Shown one piece after another: positions 5,877 through 13,542 of a stretch of DNA of 13,542 nucleotides. The position numbers and the translations under genes were made by a program. The DNA lies in contig SKMI01000294.1 in the NCBI GenBank assembly GCA_007121115.1, positions 1 to 13,542 of the forward strand, written 5' to 3'. The notes under the pieces are model-generated. The model saw nothing but the letters and a program-made list of their open reading frames with translations, did not search any database and was not told the DNA's origin. The number at the start of each line of letters is the position of its first letter. Positions within the stretch are counted from its first letter, which is position 1. Source of the stretch: Paracoccaceae bacterium. GTDB taxonomy: Bacteria; Pseudomonadota; Alphaproteobacteria; Rhodobacterales; Rhodobacteraceae.

Positions 5877-7010
5877 ATGGTTATGAATACTGACACGGAC
5901 CTGCGCGACAAGCGCCGGGCGGCCTGGGCCGGGGTGGTGCTGAACGGGCCGCTGGCGGCGGCCAAGATCGCCGTCGGATGGGTGGCACAAAGCCAGGCGC
6001 TGGTGGCCGATGGCGTGCATTCGCTCTCGGACCTTCTGTCCGACGCGGCGGTGATCTGGGCGTTGAAGCACTCGCACCGCCCGCCGGACAGCGACCATCC
6101 CTTTGGCCATGGCCGGTTCGAAACGCTGGCCACGCTCGCCATCGCCGCAATGCTGGCGCTGGCCGCGGCGGGAATCCTGCTGGATGCGGGCGCGCGGCTG
6201 ATCGCCCCGCCCGACGCCGCGCCGGGCGCGCTGGCGCTGTGGGTGGCCGCTTTCTCCATCGCGCTGAAGGAAGCGCTCTATCATTACACGCGGATTGTCG
6301 CCCGGCGGACCGGGTCGGCGATGATGGCTGCCAACGCCTGGCACCACCGCTCGGACGCCGTGACCTCTATCGTGGCGCTGGCGGGGATCGGCGCGGCGAT
6401 GCTGGGCGTGCCTTGGGCCGATGCGCTGGGCGCAGGCATCATCGCACTGATGCTGGGGCGCGTGGCCTGGACCTTTGGCCGCCCGGCGGTGCGCGAACTC
6501 GTGGACACAGCCCCGCCCGAGGCCACCGCCGCGCGTATCACCGAGGCGCTCATGGCCACCCCGGGCGTGCGCGATGCCCATGACCTGCGCCTGCGCCAGA
6601 TGAGCGGCACCTTGCAGGCCGATGCGCATATCACGCTTGACCCGGCGATGACGCTCTCCGAGGCGCACCGCCTGTCCGAGGCCGCCCGCGCCGAAGTGCT
6701 GGCGCAGGTGCCCGAAGTGTCCGAGATCATCATCCACCCCGAACCCGACGGCCATGCCGACGGTCCCGCCGCCCATGACGCGGCGCTGCGCCCGGAACTG
6801 GCGCAGATCGTGCATGACTGTCTGGACGGGATCGTCCCGCGCGGCGCCATCCGCGACCTGCGGCTGGATTACCGCGACGAGGGTGTGATCGCCGTGGTGG
6901 AGTTGCGCCGCGCGCCCGCCGGTGACGCGCAGGGCCGCGTGTCCAGACGCCTTGGGCAGGCCCGGAGCGATCTGTCGCAGATCCGCCTGCTCTGGACCTC
7001 GGTCTCCTGA
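5877..7010 (+). CDS. cation diffusion facilitator (CDF) family metal transporter with C-terminal extension
   Basis: 377 aa from the ATG at 5877, preceded by GAAGGA at 7 nt; the frame is open upstream to 5748 but that part looks noncoding. Six membrane segments are expected in about 15-200. Transport site A shows His48 and Asp52 (GVHSLSD, TM2) with His156 and Asp160 (HHRSD, TM5). A site-B-like loop, PPDSDHPFGHGRFE (69-82), gives Asp71, His74 and His78, as in YiiP. The cytoplasmic ferredoxin-like domain follows (about 212-295, ending EIIIHPEPDG). About 80 more residues beyond the usual CDF end look like a further, shorter domain. The family exports Zn2+, Fe2+, Mn2+ or Co2+ by proton antiport at the inner membrane; HxxxD in both sites is common in Zn-type members, but the metal is not certain. 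It converges on pepN with 10 nt between stops. Confidence 0.92.
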   Translation: MVMNTDTDLRDKRRAAWAGVVLNGPLAAAKIAVGWVAQSQALVADGVHSLSDLLSDAAVIWALKHSHRPPDSDHPFGHGRFETLATLAIAAMLALAAAGILLDAGARLIAPPDAAPGALALWVAAFSIALKEALYHYTRIVARRTGSAMMAANAWHHRSDAVTSIVALAGIGAAMLGVPWADALGAGIIALMLGRVAWTFGRPAVRELVDTAPPEATAARITEALMATPGVRDAHDLRLRQMSGTLQADAHITLDPAMTLSEAHRLSEAARAEVLAQVPEVSEIIIHPEPDGHADGPAAHDAALRPELAQIVHDCLDGIVPRGAIRDLRLDYRDEGVIAVVELRRAPAGDAQGRVSRRLGQARSDLSQIRLLWTSVS

Positions 7011-7020
7011 GCCGGGGCGC

Positions 7021-9591
7021 TCAGCCGACGCCGTCCAGCATGCGGCCCACCATCTCGCCCATGTCGCGGCTCAGCTTCGGATGCGCGCGGATGCGTTCCA
7101 GCTCCGCCCGGATCAGCGCCTGCCGCGCGGAGCCATAGCGCCGCCAGGTCTCGAACGCCGTGGACTGGCGCGCCGCCGCCTGCGGGTTCATCGCGTCAAG
7201 CCGGATCAGCCAATCGGCGACAAAGCGATACCCCGCGCCTGAGGCGTGGTGAAACCCCGCCGGGTTCATGGCCAGCGCACCCACCACGGCGCGGAAGCGG
7301 TTGGGGTTCTTGGGGTCGAAATCCGGGTGCGCGGCAAGGGCGCTTGCCGTGTCGGCGGCGGCATCGGGCGCGGCGTGCAGGATCTGCTGCGCGAACCATT
7401 TGTCCAGCACCAGCCGGTCATCCTTCCAGCGGCGATAGAAAGCGGCCGTTTCCTCCTGCCCCGCCCCGACCGCCAGCAATGCGCCCCAGGCGCCCAGCGC
7501 CTCGGTCATGTTGTCGGCGCTGGCAAACAGCGCCCGCGCCTTCGCCCCGCCATCAAGCCGCGTCAGCAGCGACAGCGCGCGCAGCCGCAGCGCGCGGCGC
7601 CCCGCCGCCGTGGCCTCGGGGCTGTAGGGGCCGGGGGTGTCCATGGCGGCGAAGGTGGCGGCCAGCGGATCGGCCAGCGCCTCGGCCACGGTCTGCATCA
7701 GGCGCTCGCGCGCCGCACGGATCGCCGCCGGGTCCGGGGTGTGCCCGGCCTCATGAAGCGATTGCGCCAGTTCCTCCTGCCCCGGCAGACCCAGGGCAAA
7801 GGCGCGGAACGCCGGGTCGAGCGATTCATCGCGCAACAGACGGTCCAGCGCCGAGAGGTATTCCGGCCCGGGCCGCGCGCCCTCCAGGATCATCGCGTGC
7901 AGGATGTCGCGGGCCAGGTCATGCCCGGCCTCCCACCGCGCCACGGGGTCGGTGTCATGGGCCAGGAGATGCGCACGCGTTTCGGCGTCGAGCTTGTGCT
8001 CGACAATCACCGGCGCCGAGGCCCCGCGCAGGAGCGAGACCACGGGCCGGGCGGGCAAGCCATCGAATCGAAACGCCTGTTCGGCCTGAGAAAGCTCCAG
8101 CACCTGCGTCGGCACCAGTTCCGCCCCATCCGGGCCGATCAGCCCCACCGCCACCGGGATCATCAGCGGCGCCTTGTCGGGCTGGCTGGGCGTGGGCGGC
8201 GTGTGCTGGGCCAACCGCAGGGTGAAGGTGCTGCCATCCCAATCCTCGGTCACCTTCAGCCGGGGCGTGCCCGCCTGTTCATACCAGCGGCGGAACTGCG
8301 ACAGGTCGCGCCCGGTGGCATCCTCGAACACCCGCACCCAATCGTCGATGGTCGCGGCCTGCCCGTCATGGCGCTGGAAATAGAGCTGCAGCGCCTTGTC
8401 ATACCCTTCCGGCCCCACCAGCAGGTGCAGCATCCGGATCAGCTCGGCGCCTTTCTCATAGACCGTGGCGGTGTAGAAGTTGTTGATCTCCACATAGCTG
8501 ACAGGCTGCACGGGGTGCGCGAGCGGCCCCGCATCCTCGCGGAACTGGCGCGCGCGGAGCGTCAGCACATCGCCGATCCGCTGCACGGGCGCCGAGCGCA
8601 TGTCGGCCATGAACTGCTGGTCGCGAAAGACCGTCAGCCCCTCCTTGAGCGACAGCTGAAACCAGTCGCGGCAGGTGATGCGGTTGCCGGTCCAGTTGTG
8701 GAAATACTCATGCGCGACAATGCGTTCGATATTCGCAAAATCGGCGTCGGTGGCGCTTTCGGGATCCGCCAGCACGTAGCGCGAGTTGAAGATGTTGAGC
8801 CCCTTGTTTTCCATCGCGCCCATGTTGAAGTCATCGACAGCCACAACGTTGAAGACATCGAGGTCATAGGCGAGGCCGTAAACCGCCTCGTCCCAGCGCA
8901 TGGAGCGCTTGAGCGCGTCCATGGCATAGGCGGTGCGATGCTCGTCACCCCGGCGCACCCAGATGTTGAGATCCACCGCGCGCCCCTCGGAGGTGGTGAA
9001 GCGCTCCGAGGTGGCGACCAGATCGCCCGCCACCAGCGCGAACAGGTAGCTGGGCTTGGGGTGCGGGTCCTCCCATTCCGCCCAGCCGGAGCCGCTGGCC
9101 ACCGGGTTGCCGTTCGATAGCAGCACCGGCAGGTCGCTTTCGATCCGCACCCGGAAGGGCGCCATCACGTCCGGACGGTCGGGGTAGAAGGTGATGCGGC
9201 GGAAGCCCTCGGCCTCGCACTGGGTGGAGAACATGCCCTTGGAGATGTAGAGCCCCTCCAGCGCGGTGTTGGCTTGCGGATTGATCTCGACCTCGGCCTC
9301 CCAGTCGAAGGGGCCATCGGGCAGGGTCGCCTTCGGCAGGGTCAGACCAGTGGCATCGGGGGTGACGGTGACCTTGGCCCCATTGAGCGACGCCGCGATC
9401 AGCCGCAGGCCCTCACCATCAAGCCGCAGGTCCTGCCCGGGCGCGGCCGTGGGGTTGGGGCGGAATCGGATCTGCGCCCGCACGCGTGTCGCCGCCGGGT
9501 CGAGCCGGAAGGTCAGCGCCACCCGGTCGACCAGCCACGGCGGCGGGGTGTAATCGCGCAGATGCACGGGCGCGGGCTGCGTATCCTTCAT
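7021..9591 (-). CDS. pepN: aminopeptidase N (M1 family zinc metallopeptidase)
   Basis: 856 aa from the ATG at 9591, close to the 870 of E. coli PepN. The start is chosen because MKDTQPAPVHLRDYTPPPW is the usual PepN opening and AGGAG lies 8 nt upstream; the 70 extra open codons to 9801 run through an intergenic repeat. The exopeptidase motif GAMEN is at 258-262. The zinc site HEYFH (294-298) is followed by Glu317 in LKEGLT, giving the exact HEXXH-X18-E spacing. Tyr378 in YEKGAE is the transition-state tyrosine. The rest is the Ig-like and helical C-terminal half of the PepN subfamily (FNPxNPNR-like PKNPNRFRAVVGALA near the end). It removes N-terminal residues from peptides in the cytoplasm, downstream of Clp/Lon proteolysis. 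Single gene, convergent with the CDF gene. Confidence 0.97.
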   Translation of the reverse strand: MKDTQPAPVHLRDYTPPPWLVDRVALTFRLDPAATRVRAQIRFRPNPTAAPGQDLRLDGEGLRLIAASLNGAKVTVTPDATGLTLPKATLPDGPFDWEAEVEINPQANTALEGLYISKGMFSTQCEAEGFRRITFYPDRPDVMAPFRVRIESDLPVLLSNGNPVASGSGWAEWEDPHPKPSYLFALVAGDLVATSERFTTSEGRAVDLNIWVRRGDEHRTAYAMDALKRSMRWDEAVYGLAYDLDVFNVVAVDDFNMGAMENKGLNIFNSRYVLADPESATDADFANIERIVAHEYFHNWTGNRITCRDWFQLSLKEGLTVFRDQQFMADMRSAPVQRIGDVLTLRARQFREDAGPLAHPVQPVSYVEINNFYTATVYEKGAELIRMLHLLVGPEGYDKALQLYFQRHDGQAATIDDWVRVFEDATGRDLSQFRRWYEQAGTPRLKVTEDWDGSTFTLRLAQHTPPTPSQPDKAPLMIPVAVGLIGPDGAELVPTQVLELSQAEQAFRFDGLPARPVVSLLRGASAPVIVEHKLDAETRAHLLAHDTDPVARWEAGHDLARDILHAMILEGARPGPEYLSALDRLLRDESLDPAFRAFALGLPGQEELAQSLHEAGHTPDPAAIRAARERLMQTVAEALADPLAATFAAMDTPGPYSPEATAAGRRALRLRALSLLTRLDGGAKARALFASADNMTEALGAWGALLAVGAGQEETAAFYRRWKDDRLVLDKWFAQQILHAAPDAAADTASALAAHPDFDPKNPNRFRAVVGALAMNPAGFHHASGAGYRFVADWLIRLDAMNPQAAARQSTAFETWRRYGSARQALIRAELERIRAHPKLSRDMGEMVGRMLDGVG

Positions 9592-9621
9592 GACGGGGTC
9601 TCCTGTGGCGGTTCGCTCAAC

Positions 9622-9649
9622 ACCTAGGACAGATGCGGACCGAGAGCAA
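9622..9649 (-). promoter_or_regulatory. putative pepN promoter
   Basis: Minus-strand TTGCTC (9649-9644), 16 nt, CTAGGT (9627-9622). Expected initiation is around 9615, leaving a leader of about 24 nt that includes the AGGAG site. The -10 is far from TATAAT but is the same CTAGGTG seen upstream of nfeD. Confidence 0.35.
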
Positions 9650-9696
9650 AGCCGAACACGCCCGGAAGCCGGCGGAGCGCGAACCGGGCAAGGGGG

Positions 9697-9774
9697 GGCT
9701 CCCGCCCGCCTCGATCGCATCGGAGATGCACCCGAGGCGGTTGGGCCGGGCGGCGCGGGCAAGGCCCGCGCCGC
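9697..9774 (-). repeat. intergenic hairpin repeat, copy B
   Basis: Reading minus: hairpin I is a perfect 11-bp stem, GCGGCGCGGGC / GCCCGCGCCGC, with a 3-nt loop (9774-9750). It runs into core GCCCGGCCCAAC (9751-9740). A 31-nt middle carries a GCATC-tcc-GATGC hairpin, and the end is CGGGCGGGAGCC (9708-9697). It lies between divergent pepN and the aspartic protease gene, so it is not simply a terminator. Confidence 0.85.
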
Positions 9775-9816
9775 GACTGCGTTGAGTGTGCACGCGCTCA
9801 CCCGCGGTAACGTGGG

Positions 9817-9845
9817 GTGACAGCTTCCTTCGACGCCCCTACATA
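9817..9845 (+). promoter_or_regulatory. promoter of the aspartic protease gene
   Basis: GTGACA (9817-9822; 5/6 to TTGACA), an ideal 17-nt spacer, TACATA (9840-9845). Initiation would fall near 9852. The leader would be about 25 nt to the ATG at 9877, and the in-frame TTG at 9847 would be excluded from the message. Best promoter candidate in the window. Confidence 0.6.
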
Positions 9846-9876
9846 GTTGCCCGAGGGCAGCGGACGGACGGGACCG

Positions 9877-10464
9877 ATGGGCGGAGACGAAATCGCACGG
9901 ATCATGTATCTGACCATCCTCGGCGGGGCGCTGCTGGCCTATGTGCTGCTGTCAAGACGCGCCGACATCGGTCAGAGCCTGCGCCACCTGATGCTCTGGG
10001 GGCTGATCTTCATCGGCGTCGCCGCAGGCTACGGACTGTGGGAGGATACCTTTGCCCCGCGCACCCAGGCGGTGGTCACCGGAGACGGACAGATCGCCAT
10101 TCCGCGCGCCCGTGACGGGCACTATTACCTGACGCTCGAGGTCAACGACACCCCGGTGCGCTTCGTCGTCGACACCGGCGCGACCGACCTGGTGCTCAGC
10201 CAGCGGGACGCCGCCGCCGCCGGGCTGGATCCGGATGCGCTGGCCTATCTCGGCCAGGCGCGTACGGCCAACGGCGTGGTCGCCATCGCGCGGGTCACGC
10301 TTGACGATGTGGTACTGGCCGAGGGCGACCTGCGAATCGCGGATCAGCGCGTGCCTGCCTTCGTCAACCAGGGGGAACTCGACACCTCGCTTCTGGGCAT
10401 GGGCTATCTGGAGCGCTTCGCCCGGATCGAAATCGCGGATGGACGGCTGATCCTCACCCGATAG
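9877..10464 (+). CDS. membrane-anchored retropepsin-like aspartic protease (TIGR02281-type, clan AA)
   Basis: 195 aa from ATG 9877 (MGGDEIARIMYLTILGG). A TTG at 9847 is in frame, but the predicted promoter overlaps it. Two hydrophobic segments (about 8-25 and 38-54) put the following domain across the inner membrane, probably on the periplasmic side. The protease domain (about 68-195) carries the single active-site motif VVDTGATDLVLS (97-108, Asp99). The second fold landmark is LDTSLLGMGYLERFARIEIADG (168-189). One Asp motif per chain means activity requires a dimer, as in retroviral proteases. Proteins of this type are widespread in proteobacteria with unknown substrates; protease activity is inferred from the motif. 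No operon partner is evident, since the next gene converges after 356 nt. Confidence 0.88.
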   Translation: MGGDEIARIMYLTILGGALLAYVLLSRRADIGQSLRHLMLWGLIFIGVAAGYGLWEDTFAPRTQAVVTGDGQIAIPRARDGHYYLTLEVNDTPVRFVVDTGATDLVLSQRDAAAAGLDPDALAYLGQARTANGVVAIARVTLDDVVLAEGDLRIADQRVPAFVNQGELDTSLLGMGYLERFARIEIADGRLILTR

Positions 10465-10680
10465 GGTCACAGGCTGCCCCGCTCCGCAGCGCCGTCGCTC
10501 CGCCAGGCTCGCCCAGCAGGTGCACCGTGTCGCGCCGCGCAGTAGGTCTTGCTCGGATCCGGGGCGAACCGGGCACCTGCCGGGCAAAAACCGCGGCGCT
10601 GAACAACACCACGCACCGGCCGCACCGTATCGTCGACAGCGCGCAAAGTCCTTCGGGTCAAACACCCCATCATCTGTGCA

Positions 10681-10735
10681 AAAATATCCCGGGGGGGAGT
10701 CGCGTGGCACGCGCGACGGGGGGCAGCGCCCCCCG
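10681..10735. repeat. hairpin cluster abutting repeat copy C
   Basis: The stretch begins AAAATATCCC followed by seven G (10681-10697), giving a TCCC/GGGA fold. Then come GTCGCG / CGCGAC arms (10699-10704 and 10712-10717). A perfect 8-bp stem follows, CGGGGGGC-agc-GCCCCCCG (10717-10735). It leads directly into hairpin I of repeat C. From memory, AAAATA-type tracts next to CCCGGGGG occur often between Rhodobacteraceae genes; this has not been verified here. Confidence 0.6.
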
Positions 10736-10812
10736 CGGCGCGGGCTTGCCCGCGCCGCCCGGCCCAACGGGCGCGGGCGCATCTTCGATGCGCCTGACGA
10801 CGGGCGGGAGCC
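10735..10812 (+). repeat. intergenic hairpin repeat, copy C (best preserved)
   Basis: Hairpin I is a perfect 11-bp stem, GCGGCGCGGGC / GCCCGCGCCGC, with a 2-nt loop (10735-10758). The core GCCCGGCCCAAC is at 10757-10768. The 32-nt middle holds a perfect 8-bp hairpin, GGCGCATC-ttc-GATGCGCC. The end CGGGCGGGAGCC is at 10801-10812. The repeat ends 8 nt from the mutase stop codon, so its stems may also end or protect that transcript, although no U-run follows. Confidence 0.85.
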
Positions 10813-10820
10813 GCCTTTGC

Positions 10821-12968
<2,148 letters not shown>

Positions 12969-13066
12969 GGCGGATTCCTTCTGTCGCAGGGGCGCGCCCG
13001 GAAACGGCGCCGCCCTCTGGTGTTTTTCACGCAATCGGTCCTATATGTCGGTCAACAGGAGGGATC
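12969..13066. promoter_or_regulatory. 98-nt divergent promoter region between the mutase and DUF4174 genes
   Basis: It holds a perfect 10-bp palindrome GGGCGCGCCC (12990-12999), 22 nt upstream of the mutase ATG. TATATG at 13042-13047 is a plausible plus-strand -10, but no good -35 precedes it. A strong Shine-Dalgarno AGGAGGG (13057-13063) lies 3 nt from the DUF4174 ATG. On the minus strand, TTGCGT near 13036-13031 is a possible mutase -35 without a convincing -10. Confidence 0.4.
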
Positions 13067-13542
13067 ATGCGACCGATCTTTGTCATTGCCTTCATCACTG
13101 CCTTCGCGGCGTTCCTGCCCGCCTCTGCCCCGGCCACCGAAGCCTCGGAGGAAGCGGCCGAAAACGGCGAGATGAACCCCGAGGCCGCAGCCGACACTGC
13201 CGCCGAGACGCTGGACGAGGCCGAAGGCGCCACGGAAGAGGACGCACTGCCCGACCCGGACGCGGAGTTGCTGTTCCTGGATGCGCGCGAGATCGACGTG
13301 CGCGAGTTCATCTGGAACCGGCGGATCGCGGTTGTCATGGCCGACACGCCCAATGATCCCGCGTTCGAACGGCAGCTTGCGTCGCTGCGCGACCGCGCCG
13401 ATGAATTTGTCGATCGTGACCTTGTGGTGATCTTTGACGCCCACCCCGAAGACAACAGCGCGCTGCGGCAGGTGATGCGCGCGCGCGGTTTCATGATCGC
13501 CATCATCGACAAGGATGGCGAGGTCAAGGCCCGCCGCCCCGC
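13067..13542 (+). CDS. secreted DUF4174 domain protein (3'-truncated by window edge)
   Basis: 158 residues are visible, with no stop before the edge. The ATG has a strong AGGAGGG 3 nt upstream. A signal peptide (about 1-23, MRPIFVIAFITAFAAFLPAS...APA) predicts export to the periplasm. A Glu/Ala/Asp-rich low-complexity segment (about 24-66) follows. The DUF4174 domain then starts at about 68: LLFLDAREIDVREFIWNRRIAVVMA, the FERQL stretch, then DRDLVVIFDA (117-125) and IIDKDGEVKARRP (146-158). DUF4174 has a thioredoxin-like layout (beta strand, helix, DG-hairpin) but I see no CxxC. The function is unknown; a periplasmic adapter or redox-fold protein is speculation. Usual members end a few dozen residues further on, so little is probably missing. 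Confidence 0.85.
   Translation, partial: MRPIFVIAFITAFAAFLPASAPATEASEEAAENGEMNPEAAADTAAETLDEAEGATEEDALPDPDAELLFLDAREIDVREFIWNRRIAVVMADTPNDPAFERQLASLRDRADEFVDRDLVVIFDAHPEDNSALRQVMRARGFMIAIIDKDGEVKARRP

Larger units (their letters stand above)
10465..10820. other. convergent noncoding, hairpin-rich region (356 nt)
   Basis: It lies between the convergent aspartic protease and methylmalonyl-CoA mutase genes. The first ~210 nt (10465-10675) hold nothing I can name. A 68-codon minus frame at 10673-10467 has no Shine-Dalgarno worth the name and no recognisable family, and is not called. The rest (10681-10812) is a run of GC hairpins ending in copy C of the intergenic repeat. No T-tract terminator is visible for the protease gene. 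Confidence 0.6.

Noticed and set aside
9592..9801. 70-codon N-terminal extension of pepN
   Set aside because: It reads through repeat copy B and the putative promoter. The PepN family opening and a proper AGGAG site both point to 9591.
10467..10673. 68-codon minus-strand frame in the convergent gap
   Set aside because: No Shine-Dalgarno, no recognisable family, Arg- and Gly-rich composition. A patch reading DGVFDPKDFARC in another minus frame looked protein-like but ends in noncoding repeat on one side and has no continuation.
12969..13034. 22-codon extension of the mutase
   Set aside because: It occupies the divergent promoter region, and mutase homologues begin near MADNRNRWEM.
12990..13045. 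PccR/RamB-type operator at the mutase promoter
   Set aside because: No paired TTTGCAA-like half-sites are visible; only an isolated TTGCG, which is too little.

Overview
This is a GC-rich window from an alphaproteobacterium, most likely a member of the Rhodobacterales (Roseobacter/Rhodobacter group). The gene content points that way: a homodimer-type methylmalonyl-CoA mutase, an alphaproteobacterial-style PepN, a membrane-anchored retropepsin-like protease and a DUF4174 protein. So do the high GC, near-TTGACA promoters, and GC-rich hairpin repeats between genes. The assignment rests on recognition by eye, not on a search.

Layout, left to right. Minus-strand block 1 (88-3090) is a compact set read as TauD/TfdA-type dioxygenase, then class III CoA-transferase, then a YfcG-like glutathione transferase. 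The last two overlap by 4 nt. The first gene starts at a TTG codon behind a near-perfect Shine-Dalgarno sequence. A 170-nt gap with two perfect inverted repeats separates it from minus-strand block 2 (3261-5526): a long NfeD-type membrane serine protease followed by a slipin/stomatin, a classic conserved pair. A 350-nt divergent gap leads to a plus-strand cation diffusion facilitator (5877-7010). This gene converges, with only 10 nt between stops, on minus-strand pepN (7021-9591). A 285-nt divergent gap precedes a plus-strand membrane-anchored aspartic protease (9877-10464). A 356-nt noncoding, hairpin-rich gap then separates it from the convergent minus-strand methylmalonyl-CoA mutase (10821-12968). 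Divergent from the mutase is a secreted DUF4174 protein that runs off the right edge (13067 onward).

How the genes work together. NfeD and slipin are expected to form a membrane quality-control module. The dioxygenase/CoA-transferase/GST set looks like a small catabolic operon of unknown substrate. The mutase handles methylmalonyl-CoA from propionyl-CoA or the ethylmalonyl-CoA pathway. The CDF transporter, PepN, the aspartic protease and the DUF4174 protein look like individually transcribed genes.

The most notable non-gene signal is a three-copy, hairpin-bearing intergenic repeat (about 67-78 bp, at 5607, 9697 and 10735). Two 12-mer blocks are conserved and the 30-32 nt between them varies. 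I see no mobile element, CRISPR array, tRNA, rRNA, phage gene or toxin-antitoxin pair, and nothing that amounts to a convincing new defence or biosynthetic system. The window is mostly ordinary core genome.
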